From the IMG/VR virus record IMGVR_UViG_3300014838_000015, positions 37,226-101,225 of that record: a DNA stretch of 64,000 nt; one strand, written 5' to 3'. A model generated the notes under the pieces. The model saw only the letters and a list, made by a program, of their open reading frames with translations. It was not told the DNA's origin and made no database searches. The position numbers and the translations under genes were made by a program. Below are positions 50,095 to 60,086 of this stretch, piece after piece. The DNA is from a virus. Position 1 is the stretch's first letter, and every line of letters begins with the position of its first letter.

Positions 50095-51248
50095 TGAAAA
50101 CCGTTCTGTTACGATCCCCCGTTCTAACGCAATCAGGATATGGACAGCACGCTCGACAAATAGCACGTTACCTTTTATCAAAACAGAACATCAACGTTAA
50201 ATTTAGCGTTCTTCCGTGGGGAGACACACCATGGTGCATTGATTCAACTTCACATGGTGGGTTGATCGATAAAATCATGCGTAATTCAGTTGGTCCTGAT
50301 TTTAAGGCAGACGTTGCAATTCAATTACAGTTGCCAAATGAATTCAACGTATTTCTTGCTAACGTAAACGTTGGAGTCACCGCAAGCGTAGAAACTGATC
50401 GTTGCAATCCAGAATGGATACCTGCGTGTAATTTATTGACGCGTTTGATCATGCCATCAAACCATGCGAAGGCCAGCCTCACCAACTCCGGTGAGCTAAC
50501 CGTTCCTACCGTAGTTATACCAGAAGCATACTCCGATGCGGTTGCGAAGGAAAATCTGTACCAACCGTTCGAGTTCTCCACACCGTTCAACTTTCTAGTG
50601 TTCGGTCAAATCACCGGTCAAGATGCTGATACAGATCGAAAGAACCTGTTCTACACGATCAAATGGTTGACAGAACTGTTTAAAGATGATCCAAACGTTG
50701 GTATTATCGTGAAAACGAACGTTGGTAGAAACAGCAGGATCGATCGATCGCTAACGACGAACCTATTGACATCAGTGATCAACGAGGTTCGTTCAGGAAA
50801 TGGTCCGAAGGTTCACCTGTTACACGGCGATATGACGGATGATGAAGTCGCAGCATTGTACAGGCATCCCTCCGTTAGGGCTCTCGTCGCTTTGACTCGA
50901 GGCGAAGGTTTCGGTCTTCCCACGCTAGAAGCGGCCGCCAGCGGGCTTCCTGTCATCACGACTGGATGGTCTGGTCACCTTGACTTCCTCAAGGCAGGCA
51001 AGTTCGTGTCCGTTGCATACACGTTGAATGAGGTAAACAAAAAGAGAATCGACGGAAGCATCTTCGTTGCAGGCGCTCGATGGGCTGATGTTGTTGAGGA
51101 GGATGCAAAGCGAAGGATCATGAAGTTCAGAACATCACCGGATGTTCCGATGGAATGGGCAAGGGATCTTCAGAAGAAATTGCTCGTGAGTCACAGCCAA
51201 GAAGCGATCAATTCTATCTATGAAAAAGAGATAGGCGATCTGCTGTGA
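50094..51248 (+). CDS. GT4 glycosyltransferase
   Basis: 384 aa from ATG at 50094, 3-4 nt after AAGGAGAT and overlapping the prior stop. LLRSPVLTQSGYGQHARQIA is the GT4 acceptor loop; FLVFGQITGQDADTDRKNLF, VHLLHGDMTDDEVAALYRHP and LTRGEGFGLPTLEAAASGLP give the donor domain. Same overall plan as the neighbour; probably adds a different sugar or forms part of the same glycan. Confidence 0.87.
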   Translation: MKTVLLRSPVLTQSGYGQHARQIARYLLSKQNINVKFSVLPWGDTPWCIDSTSHGGLIDKIMRNSVGPDFKADVAIQLQLPNEFNVFLANVNVGVTASVETDRCNPEWIPACNLLTRLIMPSNHAKASLTNSGELTVPTVVIPEAYSDAVAKENLYQPFEFSTPFNFLVFGQITGQDADTDRKNLFYTIKWLTELFKDDPNVGIIVKTNVGRNSRIDRSLTTNLLTSVINEVRSGNGPKVHLLHGDMTDDEVAALYRHPSVRALVALTRGEGFGLPTLEAAASGLPVITTGWSGHLDFLKAGKFVSVAYTLNEVNKKRIDGSIFVAGARWADVVEEDAKRRIMKFRTSPDVPMEWARDLQKKLLVSHSQEAINSIYEKEIGDLL

Positions 51249-51559
51249 TTATCATTACGTTGTTCATTTTGTCAATGTTGTTCTTATCGGGTTGGTTGAA
51301 CGTTACAACGATCAAGAAGAACCTAGAACTCAACGATCAACGTGAAGCACTCGTCGATAAAATTGAGGAATCGCTTGATATGTTGGATACGTGCTACGGT
51401 CGAATGGCTCATCATTCCGAGCTTCCTCTGTTCAGCGACGAACCGATCGTTCAGGACGTTGTGCGAGACCTCAAAATGGTAAAGAACGCCATTTTATCGA
51501 TCGCCAGCCTAATCGTCACGTATGGAACAAACAAGGATGACGTTAGCACTGATGAGTGA
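51245..51559 (+). CDS. Membrane-anchored small protein with coiled segment
   Basis: 104 aa, GTG at 51245 overlapping the upstream stop. An N-terminal membrane helix (MIIITLFILSMLFLSGWLNV) is followed by a soluble helical domain (LVDKIEESLDMLDTCYG ... VVRDLKMVKNAILS). A pattern common in uncharacterised T4-like phage proteins next to late genes. Overlaps the homing endonuclease start by 8 nt. Confidence 0.7.
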   Translation: MIIITLFILSMLFLSGWLNVTTIKKNLELNDQREALVDKIEESLDMLDTCYGRMAHHSELPLFSDEPIVQDVVRDLKMVKNAILSIASLIVTYGTNKDDVSTDE

Positions 51560-52310
51560 TAAAACATTTCACACGTACGTTGATTGGACGATGGAGGAAA
51601 CACCTCGTCCGTTTTACGTCGGTAAGGGAAATGAAAATCGAATCAATTGTTTAAAACGTAACATTCATCATACTCGTGTTTCTAATAAACATGGCATTGA
51701 TCGACGAATCGTGTTAATTACGACTGATGAACAATTGGCATTCAACGAAGAGATTAAGTTGATTGCCGAACATCATACGTTCATTGATGATCATTTTTAC
51801 AACGGCATTGGTTGCAATTACACGATTGGAGGCGAAGGTCACACGCCATCAAATGAAATGCGCAAAGCGTATTCCGACAGGATGATTGTATTCTGGAACA
51901 ATCCAGAATTTAAAGCTCGCGCATGTGAAAAGATGAAGGGACACAATCGTCCGCATTCACAGGAATGGAAGTATCAACACAGCGAACGCATGAGTGGCAC
52001 AGGCAATCCTAACTTTGGAAAGAAATTTTCAAAAGAAACGTGTGCAAAATTGAGTGCATGGCAAAAAGGCAAGCAAAAGGCATCACGTGGAAAGAAGATG
52101 AAACCTGATGCGATGGCTGCGAACTATAAACAGATCACGGTGATCGATTCTATTGAAGGCAGAAGAACGTTCGTATCTCGTAAAGAAGCTGCACAAGTTA
52201 TTGCTAATGAGTTAGGATTGTCTAGCAATACGATCAAATGTTGGTTTGTTGCACGAAAAATTTCTTGTCACGGTTTAACTTTTGAATACACCGACGTAGA
52301 GAACAAATGA
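51552..52310 (+). CDS. GIY-YIG homing endonuclease (NUMOD3)
   Basis: 252 aa from ATG at 51552 (ATGAGTGA overlap); ATG start and context preferred over a longer frame from 51522. TYVDWTMEETPRPFYVGKGN is the same variant GIY-YIG core as in the 496-1329 protein; the FNEEIKLIAEHHT helix has the catalytic Glu. NUMOD3-type repeats (GTGNPNFGKKFSKETCAK) follow, then a C-terminal helix-turn-helix. It sits directly before the late sigma gene and overlaps its start by 4 nt. Confidence 0.88.
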   Translation: MSDKTFHTYVDWTMEETPRPFYVGKGNENRINCLKRNIHHTRVSNKHGIDRRIVLITTDEQLAFNEEIKLIAEHHTFIDDHFYNGIGCNYTIGGEGHTPSNEMRKAYSDRMIVFWNNPEFKARACEKMKGHNRPHSQEWKYQHSERMSGTGNPNFGKKFSKETCAKLSAWQKGKQKASRGKKMKPDAMAANYKQITVIDSIEGRRTFVSRKEAAQVIANELGLSSNTIKCWFVARKISCHGLTFEYTDVENK

Positions 52311-53122
52311 AACGTAAGAAAGACATCACGCCTGTTTCAGGATCTCCCAAGATGCCGCTCGAGAAAGCAAAGGAGCCGAAACCCGTTCTAACTCCTGAGG
52401 AGCGCGAGAAGGCGAAACAGGATAGGATGTATTTCAATGCGAACACGCAAGCGGCGATAGTAGCGTTCCAAATCGCTGATAAGGCAGGCGATAGGAAGGA
52501 AAGAGATAGATTGTACGTCACGGGCATCCTTCCAGCGTTCGAGAAACTCGTTGAGAATCTGATTAACATTCATAAGTTTTCCAGCATGTATGATAGTTAC
52601 GATGATCTTAAAAATGATTGTGTTAATTTCTTATATGAAACATTACATAAATTTGATCCTACTCGAGGAACTAATGCGTTTTCATACTACAATGTGTGTT
52701 GTAAGAATTTCCTTATAATTCGCACGAAGCAAAAATCGCAGCGAATTAAAAGATCTGTGTCTCTTGATGATGTTGATTCTCTTTCACAGAACGAACTACA
52801 CATCATTGAGGATCACAACACGATTCCAGGTCAGGATACGGTGTTAGATCGCGAGGACGATGTTCGTGAGGTCATCAATGTTTTACACGAGATTCGTAAC
52901 CAGGTCAAAACGCCCAATGAACTCACGTGCATCAATAGCATCATCACCATTTTTGAGAACATTGACGATCTTGATCTATTAAACAAGAGTGCCATCTTGC
53001 TCTACCTGCGAGAACTATCAGGATTGAGCCCAAAACAACTCACCACTACGTTACAAACGATCAAACGATCATATAGAACGTTCAAGATCGATCCTGAGCT
53101 GTTTTTCTCCGGTGCGGAGTAG
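52307..53122 (+). CDS. 55: T4 gp55-like late sigma factor
   Basis: 271 aa. HKFSSMYDSYDDLKNDCVNF and KFDPTRGTNAFSYYNVCCKN then FLIIR form a minimal sigma region 2 as in T4 gp55, which directs RNA polymerase to late promoters. The N-terminal ~35 residues are basic and Pro-rich, and the C-terminal ~90 are helical without a region 4 HTH. It would switch host RNA polymerase to virion genes. In T4 the sliding clamp and gp33 assist; no obvious gp33 was identified here. Confidence 0.85.
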   Translation: MKRKKDITPVSGSPKMPLEKAKEPKPVLTPEEREKAKQDRMYFNANTQAAIVAFQIADKAGDRKERDRLYVTGILPAFEKLVENLINIHKFSSMYDSYDDLKNDCVNFLYETLHKFDPTRGTNAFSYYNVCCKNFLIIRTKQKSQRIKRSVSLDDVDSLSQNELHIIEDHNTIPGQDTVLDREDDVREVINVLHEIRNQVKTPNELTCINSIITIFENIDDLDLLNKSAILLYLRELSGLSPKQLTTTLQTIKRSYRTFKIDPELFFSGAE

Positions 53123-53130
53123 GTAACTCC

Positions 53131-53526
53131 ATGATGGACGAACACGACGTTATCGATCACCTCGAAGGAATAGTCGGTGCTGCAAGCGATAGCTACGATT
53201 CTCGCGTTGCGAATTTTAGTGGATTGCTCAAAGACATTGAATCGTTAGATGACAAGAAACGACAGCTTTGGAAGGAAATATACGAAAACGCTATCATAGA
53301 CAGGCAGAACGCCTACGTCATGTTTGCAAAGCTCGTTCGAATCACGAAGGATCTTAGCACCGAACACGCAGTACACGCTCGATCCATGACATCGTACATC
53401 GAACGCATGTCTCGAGCCAACGAACAGTTGATTAAGCTCGCTGAATTAATTGCTCAAGCAGAACGTGCAAGCAATGAAATTGATACTGATTCATTGTTTG
53501 ATCAAATTGGTAAATCGAAGTTTTGA
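53131..53526 (+). CDS. Conserved helical phage protein
   Basis: 131 aa; ATG at 53131 or 53134. Almost wholly helical: LWKEIYENAIIDRQNAYVMF, LVRITKDLSTEHAVHARSMT and YIERMSRANEQLIKLAELIA. I recognise this pattern from conserved but unnamed proteins of T4-like marine phages located near the late sigma gene. It may be a virion or transcription accessory factor; the position next to gp55 makes a gp33-type role possible but sequence does not show it. Confidence 0.7.
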   Translation: MMDEHDVIDHLEGIVGAASDSYDSRVANFSGLLKDIESLDDKKRQLWKEIYENAIIDRQNAYVMFAKLVRITKDLSTEHAVHARSMTSYIERMSRANEQLIKLAELIAQAERASNEIDTDSLFDQIGKSKF

Positions 53527-53540
53527 TTTGGTGATCAATC

Positions 53541-55019
53541 GTGTCAGGTAGTCCATTCGATCAACACGATATGCACAAGCACGTAGCTGAGGGACGTGCA
53601 GATCAGGTCCTTGATCGACGTTCAAAGTATGGAATACACGATTCACCCGTTCCAACGTTTTTGAGGTTCGTCGTTCTCGATGTGATCAGCGATCCTCAAA
53701 TCATTGACAGCGTTAAACTGTCTCATTGGGAACACGATTTGGGCGTTTGCAACACAAAGTACGCTTCGATCGCTCCACCAAACAGCATCATCGCCCGTAG
53801 AGCGATGGGACAGGATTCAACGGCAAGCGAAAAGGTGATGGTGCTGTACCCATTCTTTCCACCACACCTAGGTTTTCCAGCAAAACCTGGCGAGCACGTT
53901 TGGGTGATGTTTGAACATCCTGATGCTAAGGTCAATGAATTAGGTTATTGGTTCTGCAGGATAGTTCAACCATCGTTCGTTGAGGATGTTAACTACACGC
54001 ATGCTGATCGACAGTTTGATGCTTCGTTCCTGCCTGGTTTGAGCGATCTGTTCAATGGCACGGCCGATCCGAAGTACGAATTTCATAACGGTGCTGTTGA
54101 CACTGATTCTGAATCCGGAGAAAGGTTCGTTGCAGGAACTACAAATTCGTTGCCTGGCGATGATAAATCATACACAGATTTATTAACAAATTCAGATGCA
54201 GCAAAGATTGAACAGTTTGAATCCATCCCAAGGTTCAGAAAAAGACCTTCAGACATTGCCTTTGAGGGAAGCAACAACACGTTGTTTGTTATGGGAACCG
54301 ATAGAACGGGCCCGCTAACGAATTATACGACCGATCAAACGTTGGGTCAGGTACCGCAACTCGTTCAGGAGGATATGTTGCCTCCCGGCGCTGGAATGAT
54401 TGATTTCGTCGTTGGAAGAGGTCAGACAGATTCAACAGGAGGTACACCCGTCACCAACTCGCTTGGAAACAAGGAGATTGGCAAGTCAAAGGGCGACACC
54501 GTACCAAAAGAAGGAGACCCTGATCTCATCAATGATCGTTCAAGAATATTAATTTCGCAGAAGACAAAATCTGATACTAACTTCAATATCACAAACGTTG
54601 TTTCAGCACATACGTCAACGTCACCCGTTACTGATGGAAGCGGCGGGGGCGCGATTGTCATCAAAACTGACAAGGTTCGCATCATTGCAAGACAAGACGT
54701 TGTAATAATGGTTTCAGGTCCAGCAGGAACAGATTCTAACGGCAATGCTAAAGATCCGAGCGCTAACATAGATCCATCACAGTGTGCATCAATCACGCTT
54801 AGAACGAATGGAGACATCATCTTTACTCCCAGTTCATCGGGCATCGTTAAGTTGGGCGGTGATGACGCAGACAAGGCATTGTTGGCCGCGGATATAAGCC
54901 TTGTGGCAACAAACAACAATGGCACGGTCAGCGCAACACCTATTATGAGCACGATGGGTGGCTTTGTAGGCGCTGGTGGTGCACAAGGAGTTTACTGCAC
55001 GAAGGTGATGGCACGTTGA
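53541..55019 (+). CDS. gp5-like baseplate hub protein without lysozyme
   Basis: 492 aa, GTG start. The first ~150 residues carry an OB-fold-type region (PPNSIIARRAMGQ ... VMVLYPFFPPHLGFPAKPGE then HVWVMFEHP) as at the N-terminus of T4 gp5. The middle is Ser/Thr/Gly-rich, and the C-terminal part (VRIIARQDVVIMVSG, ITLRTNGDIIFTPSSSG) is a beta-helix-like spike strand pattern. T4 gp5 has a lysozyme domain between these; none is visible here. Probably the central hub/spike. Confidence 0.7.
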   Translation: MSGSPFDQHDMHKHVAEGRADQVLDRRSKYGIHDSPVPTFLRFVVLDVISDPQIIDSVKLSHWEHDLGVCNTKYASIAPPNSIIARRAMGQDSTASEKVMVLYPFFPPHLGFPAKPGEHVWVMFEHPDAKVNELGYWFCRIVQPSFVEDVNYTHADRQFDASFLPGLSDLFNGTADPKYEFHNGAVDTDSESGERFVAGTTNSLPGDDKSYTDLLTNSDAAKIEQFESIPRFRKRPSDIAFEGSNNTLFVMGTDRTGPLTNYTTDQTLGQVPQLVQEDMLPPGAGMIDFVVGRGQTDSTGGTPVTNSLGNKEIGKSKGDTVPKEGDPDLINDRSRILISQKTKSDTNFNITNVVSAHTSTSPVTDGSGGGAIVIKTDKVRIIARQDVVIMVSGPAGTDSNGNAKDPSANIDPSQCASITLRTNGDIIFTPSSSGIVKLGGDDADKALLAADISLVATNNNGTVSATPIMSTMGGFVGAGGAQGVYCTKVMAR

Positions 55020-55029
55020 AAGCAACCTA

Positions 55030-56019
55030 ATGCCATTCGGTACAGATATGTCACTTGGTCCCAAGGGCGCTGGAATGCTTGATTCGTCAGGTAACCTCAC
55101 ACCTGCATGCAGGTTAAAGTTCGCAGCTGATTGTTTGGCAATCGTTGGCAACGGTAATGCAAACGGCACCGGTTTGACGGCTACTGGTTTCCTACCCATT
55201 CCTGTGTATCCCATTCCTGGGCCCACGGTGATCTTGAACCCACTCGAGAACCCGCAGGGTGAAAGCCTTCTATGGTTCAATCCTGAACCATTGGCGCCTC
55301 TCTTGGTGCCCATGTTGTCAGATCCCTCGAAGCAGTTTCAAACGTTGATCGTTGATGGATTGTTCGCACCGCTCGTGTCGATGTTGAACATGGCCGGAAA
55401 TACGCCGTTGTTTCCAATCTTTGATCCAACGAGCATCATTGATCTGAGCAAGTTCCCAAATCTAGCACTGCCAGACATTCCTAAAATACTCGCTGAATTG
55501 ACGGTTCAATTCGCTCTCATGGCAGTTCAAACAACGTTGCCCGCCGCAAAAATCAGCCTCGCGCAGAACTTTGGAATCAGCGATTTGAACATCGCTGCGT
55601 TGTTATCGTTGCTTGTTCCGCCCGTTCCTCCGTCGATTCCCATTCCGCCGATTCCTACGATTCCCGTGCCAAAGATTCCCATTCCTCTGGCGGGAATTTC
55701 AGTGCCCAATTTTCCAGACCTCGCACTTGGTTTCTTTAAGATGCCATTGACGTTGTTCCCGCAGCTCATTCTCAAGGTCACTAGCCCATCAATAAGCCCA
55801 CCTGACCTATTCAAGGAGATCATAGGATTGATTGCTGAATTGTTGATGGATGTTCTCAAGGCACTTGGATTGCTCGTTGGTGTTCCGAAGTTGCTTTTAT
55901 CTGTTCTCATGGTCATCGTCAAGGACCTATGTGTGATGCTTCTATGCGATGTTGTATCTCAAGTTCTTGGAACAGGTGCATTGGTAAAAATTGTTGCAAC
56001 GTTGGGTGGTGTGGTGTAA
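55030..56019 (+). CDS. Pro-rich virion protein
   Basis: 329 aa. Starts MPFGTDMSLGPKGAGMLDSS, the middle has a repetitive PPVPPSIPIPPIPTIPVPKI run (~res 196-216) and the C-terminus is hydrophobic (LLVGVPKLLLSVLMVIVKDL). Between hub and wedge genes, so a baseplate or tail-tube-associated role is likely. Could contact the spike or membrane. No T4 equivalent assigned. Confidence 0.65.
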   Translation: MPFGTDMSLGPKGAGMLDSSGNLTPACRLKFAADCLAIVGNGNANGTGLTATGFLPIPVYPIPGPTVILNPLENPQGESLLWFNPEPLAPLLVPMLSDPSKQFQTLIVDGLFAPLVSMLNMAGNTPLFPIFDPTSIIDLSKFPNLALPDIPKILAELTVQFALMAVQTTLPAAKISLAQNFGISDLNIAALLSLLVPPVPPSIPIPPIPTIPVPKIPIPLAGISVPNFPDLALGFFKMPLTLFPQLILKVTSPSISPPDLFKEIIGLIAELLMDVLKALGLLVGVPKLLLSVLMVIVKDLCVMLLCDVVSQVLGTGALVKIVATLGGVV

Positions 56020-56053
56020 TTTACGCTTGTCCTATTTAACGCTGGTCTAACAC

Positions 56054-56632
56054 ATGCTGATTTTTACGCAGAATCTTCAACCTCATGCGTCACCTCCTAC
56101 GCCACCTCCCGTTGTCGTTCCACCAACACCAACCTTAACGATTAACGATTATGCATCAAAACGAACAACGTACAGTTTCAAGTCATCCGGCACGACGCAG
56201 GCAGCGACTAAGGCAAATGCGTTAGCGACAACGCCGATTGCGATCGGAATAATCACGCCGTTACAATTGGGCACGAGTGACCTGCTTGCCACCACGACAG
56301 ACCTTGGAACTGCGATGGCCGATAACCTTCGAAACCTCGTGCAGACGAACTGGGGCGAACGCCTGGGTCTCTACGCCTATGGTGCAAACCTCAAACCATT
56401 GTTGTCGGACATCGTTTCGCAGGATGACTTCGATTCACAAGCGATCATTCGAATCAAGAACGCCGTGCAACGTTGGATGTCATACGTTGACCTTGAGGAT
56501 TTCACGTCGACCATAGATCATACGGGAAAGCTCACGAGTGGCATTGCACAGGTCAGCATTGTCATCACGTACAACATTCCCAGCCTCAACGTCAAACAGA
56601 AGAAACTCAAAGTAACGCTATACGCTATCTGA
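56054..56632 (+). CDS. 25: gp25-like baseplate wedge protein
   Basis: 192 aa. After a Pro-rich N-terminal extension (PHASPPTPPPVVVPPTP), residues ~100-165 contain TAMADNLRNLVQTNWGERLG with YAYGANLKPLL and SQAIIRIKNAVQRWMSYVDL, the gp25 signature (lysozyme-like core without activity, EPR motif partly changed). gp25 links the wedge to the tube-sheath initiation site. T4 gp25 is 132 aa, so the extra ~60 residues are mainly the N-terminus. Confidence 0.9.
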   Translation: MLIFTQNLQPHASPPTPPPVVVPPTPTLTINDYASKRTTYSFKSSGTTQAATKANALATTPIAIGIITPLQLGTSDLLATTTDLGTAMADNLRNLVQTNWGERLGLYAYGANLKPLLSDIVSQDDFDSQAIIRIKNAVQRWMSYVDLEDFTSTIDHTGKLTSGIAQVSIVITYNIPSLNVKQKKLKVTLYAI

Positions 56633-56684
56633 TGCATTGTTGGCACCGATCGTTACGTAATCATACTTAGAACGTAGGAAATGC

Positions 56685-58529
56685 ATGACACTTCAACGTG
56701 ATGACCTAAAGAACGTAAGGCAAAGGAAATATCTTGCAAAAGATTTTCCTGCCCTACGAACGATGTTATTGGAGTACGCTCGTCAATATTATCCAAACAA
56801 CTTAAAGGATTTTTCAGAGTCTTCTTTGGGTGGATTGTTGATCGACCTTGCCGCATTCATTGGTGATAATTCTTCGTTCTATTTAGATCATCAATTTGGT
56901 GAATTAGATGTAACAACTGCAGTTGAACCAATAAACATTCAACACATTTTGAATGCAGCCGGTGTTTCCATCGTTGGTGCCGCGCCTTCGCTAGTTTTAG
57001 TTACATTTTACGTAGAAGTTCCAGCTGCAAATGTCAACAACCAAATAGGGTTTGATCAAACCGCGATTCCAATCATCAAAGCGAACTCTAGCTTCTTAGC
57101 AAACAACGGCACGGTGTTTAACCTCATCAATGACGTTGACTTCACATCGTTGACAAGCTCCGGTACGTTTTCAGCCAGCGTTAAAATCAATCAAAAGAAC
57201 GCCAACGGCATACCTCTTACATACATCATGTCGCTGTCGGGATTGTGCATCTCTGGCCAAGAAACAACGGAAAACATCGTTGTTGGTCAAAACTTCGTTC
57301 CGTTCAACAAGATCGTTCTACAGAACGCAAACGTATCTCAAATTGTATCAGTCAGTGATCTGTTAGGTAACATTTACTATCAAGTTTCAGCGTTATCGGA
57401 CGACGTCGTTTACCAGAACGTTCTCAATACCTCATCCGACAATGACATCGTACCCAACACGATCAAAATCATTCCAGCGCCCTATAGATACATTGCGAAC
57501 ACAGATCTTGTTTCTAGACGAACAACGTTGACGTTCGGCGGAGGGAACGCAGATTCGTTTGATGATGATATCATTCCTGATCCCTCAAGCTTTGCAATAT
57601 CGTTACCATACACGACAACGTTTTCTCGTGTATCAGTCAATCCTCAGCAATTACTGCAAACGTCAACGCTTGGCGTTGCATCAGCTAACACAACGTATGC
57701 GATCACGTATCGTTATGGTGGTGGATTGAGTCATAACGTTGATCCTGGTTCTATACAAAGCATCAAACACATCAACGTTGTCTTTCCAAATAATCCTACG
57801 CCCGCCGTTGCAGCTAACGTTAGATCTAGCCTACAATTGACGAACGTGGGACGCGCAGCAGGTGGAGATGATGCTCCTACGTCTGATGAACTCAAGTACC
57901 TCGTGCCTGCCGTCAAGAACAGTCAAGAAAGAATCGTCACTCGTGAGGACCTCTTAGCACGAGTTTACACGATTCCGTCGAATTTCGGTCGAGTGTTTAG
58001 GGCAGCCTGTAGATCTAATCCACACAATCCATTAGCAACTCAGTTATTCATAGTTTCACGTAATGCTCAAGGTCAATTGATCACATCGCCTGATACGTTG
58101 AAGCAGAACCTCGTAAAATACTTGAATCCCTACAGGATGATCAGCGATGCAATAGACGTGTTAGACGCAAGGATAGTTGATTTTACGTTTGATTTTGATA
58201 TTTTAATTGATCCATCGTTGAATAGAACGATCGTTATTCAAAACGTTCTAACGAAGCTACAATCGACGTTTGCAATCACTAACTTTCAGATAGATCAACC
58301 AATAGTCATCGATGTCATTAGAAACGTGATTTTTAACATCGCTGGTGTCATTTCAATCAATAACATGCAATTCACAAACGTTGCAGGATTGGTCAACAAT
58401 CAACAATATAGCACGGTAACGTATGATTTTTCATCGAACACAAAGAATGGTCTTATATTTCCTCCAAGCGGTGGAATATTCGAAGTGAGGTATTCAACGA
58501 CTGACATTCAAGGTACGTCTAGCACGTGA
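56685..58529 (+). CDS. 6: gp6-like baseplate wedge protein
   Basis: 614 aa. The N-terminus LRTMLLEYARQYYPNNLKDF, then SLGGLLIDLAAFIGDNSSFY and FGELDVTTAVEPINIQHILN, is characteristic of gp6/baseplate J-like wedge proteins. VPAVKNSQERIVTREDLLAR sits in the C-terminal half as in baseplate J. gp6 forms the inner wedge ring. Downstream of gp25 in the same order as in T4-related phages. Confidence 0.92.
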   Translation: MTLQRDDLKNVRQRKYLAKDFPALRTMLLEYARQYYPNNLKDFSESSLGGLLIDLAAFIGDNSSFYLDHQFGELDVTTAVEPINIQHILNAAGVSIVGAAPSLVLVTFYVEVPAANVNNQIGFDQTAIPIIKANSSFLANNGTVFNLINDVDFTSLTSSGTFSASVKINQKNANGIPLTYIMSLSGLCISGQETTENIVVGQNFVPFNKIVLQNANVSQIVSVSDLLGNIYYQVSALSDDVVYQNVLNTSSDNDIVPNTIKIIPAPYRYIANTDLVSRRTTLTFGGGNADSFDDDIIPDPSSFAISLPYTTTFSRVSVNPQQLLQTSTLGVASANTTYAITYRYGGGLSHNVDPGSIQSIKHINVVFPNNPTPAVAANVRSSLQLTNVGRAAGGDDAPTSDELKYLVPAVKNSQERIVTREDLLARVYTIPSNFGRVFRAACRSNPHNPLATQLFIVSRNAQGQLITSPDTLKQNLVKYLNPYRMISDAIDVLDARIVDFTFDFDILIDPSLNRTIVIQNVLTKLQSTFAITNFQIDQPIVIDVIRNVIFNIAGVISINNMQFTNVAGLVNNQQYSTVTYDFSSNTKNGLIFPPSGGIFEVRYSTTDIQGTSST

Positions 58530-58586
58530 AGTCAACGATGCTTTTAACGTTACGTTGTGAACTTCACGCCATCCTATTTATGACAC

Positions 58587-60086
58587 ATGTTCAAGGCACT
58601 TTTAGCTGATAATGATGCGTATATTTCTAATCGTATCATCAATGCTCAACCTCAGTTAAATGCAAACGTAGGTGGCGCTGGATCGCTTGATTTGTATAAA
58701 CTTTACGGTTACACGTCAACGACCATTGGAACTAGTTCAATTCAAAACGTTGAATTAACACGTTTGCTCATTCACTTCGATCTGAATCCGTTACGTGATC
58801 TTGTAACACAAGGATTAATAGACCCAAACAACTCAACGTTTACGTGTAAGCTTCACTTGTTCGATGTGTATGGTGGACAACCAACGCCTAACAATTTCAC
58901 GGTGTCTGTGTTTCCTCTATCGTCATCATTCACTGAAGGATTGGGTAGAGACGTTGTTTACTACTCCGATTACGATGCGTGTAATTGGTTGACATCATCG
59001 TATGCTAGCGGTAGTTGGTTAGCATCTGGTTGTGGTTTTGGCGGCGGGTTAACAGGACCATGTGATTACATTACATCATCGCAATTTGCTACAACGCAGT
59101 ACTTTCAAACCGGAATTGAGGATCTTAACGTTGACGTAACGCAAGTAGTTTCCGCGACGTTGGCTAACATAATACCTGATTCTGGATTCAGGATTAGCTT
59201 CAATCAAACGTTAGAATCTGACACACACAGTTACTTCGTGAAACGATTCGCATCGAGGTCTGCATTCAACGATGAACTTCATCCAAGGTTGATTGTTAGG
59301 TTTGATGATTCAATTCAAGATGACACAAATAACGTTTACCTTGATTCACAATGTACGTTGTTCATGTACAATTACTCACGTTCAAGCCTAACGAACCTGC
59401 TGTCTGGCACGAACGTTGTGTCTGGTTCTAATTGTCTTTCATTGACATTGACGACGCCAGTTTCTGGAAGCACACAAACGTTAACGTTCAATGCATCGCA
59501 GTTCAAGCTTGGATCAAATTACCAGACGGGAATTTACTCTGCGTCGATCTTCGTTCCATCAACTTATCCGTTGCTTCAAGAACAATGGCAAGCGTCTGGA
59601 TCTATTACATTTACGCCAATTTGGAAATCACTTGATGGTACTATGGCGTACGTTACAGGTAGCACGTTCAAAGCGTATCCCGCTCAACGTGGACCCGCAA
59701 CTCTTGCAACGCACAAGTATTCGTTGTCAATTCTTGGTCTCAGGGACGAAGTCTACCATCACGAATGCACAACGCTACGTGTTAACATCTTCGATTACAC
59801 TCAACCGTACCTTCTCAACGCCATTAAATTGCCCGTTGAATTACCAGGAATCACGATCAGGGACGTGCATTACCAGGTTCGTGACAACGATTCTTGTTTC
59901 GTAGCGATACCATTTGATACAATAACGAATTCGACCAGGTTATCAAACGATTCATCGAGCATGTTTTTTAATCTTGATGCATCAAATCTCACTCGTGGAA
60001 GATCATACGTGATTGATGTGTTGATTGTTACGAATAACAACAAACAACTCTACAAATCAGTTTCAGCGCCGTTTAGGGTTGTCTGA
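58587..60086 (+). CDS. Virion structural protein (baseplate region)
   Basis: 499 aa. Beta-rich, Ser/Thr/Asn-rich, with LTRLLIHFDLNPLRDLVTQG and a Gly-Ser loop (SYASGSWLASGCGFGGGLTG). No enzyme motif. It lies between the gp6-like gene and the 1200-aa LamG protein in the late operon, suggesting a wedge or fibre connector. Preceded by a 57-nt gap with no clear ribosome site. Confidence 0.65.
   Translation: MFKALLADNDAYISNRIINAQPQLNANVGGAGSLDLYKLYGYTSTTIGTSSIQNVELTRLLIHFDLNPLRDLVTQGLIDPNNSTFTCKLHLFDVYGGQPTPNNFTVSVFPLSSSFTEGLGRDVVYYSDYDACNWLTSSYASGSWLASGCGFGGGLTGPCDYITSSQFATTQYFQTGIEDLNVDVTQVVSATLANIIPDSGFRISFNQTLESDTHSYFVKRFASRSAFNDELHPRLIVRFDDSIQDDTNNVYLDSQCTLFMYNYSRSSLTNLLSGTNVVSGSNCLSLTLTTPVSGSTQTLTFNASQFKLGSNYQTGIYSASIFVPSTYPLLQEQWQASGSITFTPIWKSLDGTMAYVTGSTFKAYPAQRGPATLATHKYSLSILGLRDEVYHHECTTLRVNIFDYTQPYLLNAIKLPVELPGITIRDVHYQVRDNDSCFVAIPFDTITNSTRLSNDSSSMFFNLDASNLTRGRSYVIDVLIVTNNNKQLYKSVSAPFRVV

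Noticed and set aside
54422-55313. Two long minus-strand open frames (176 and 159 codons) opposite the hub and Pro-rich genes.
   Set aside because: They lie antisense to well-supported virion genes, have odd composition and no ribosome sites; they mirror the codon bias of the real strand.
56025-58586. CTATTTA words before the starts at 56054 and 58587 as late promoters.
   Set aside because: Only two copies, different distances to the start and on the reverse sense of the usual TATAAATA motif.
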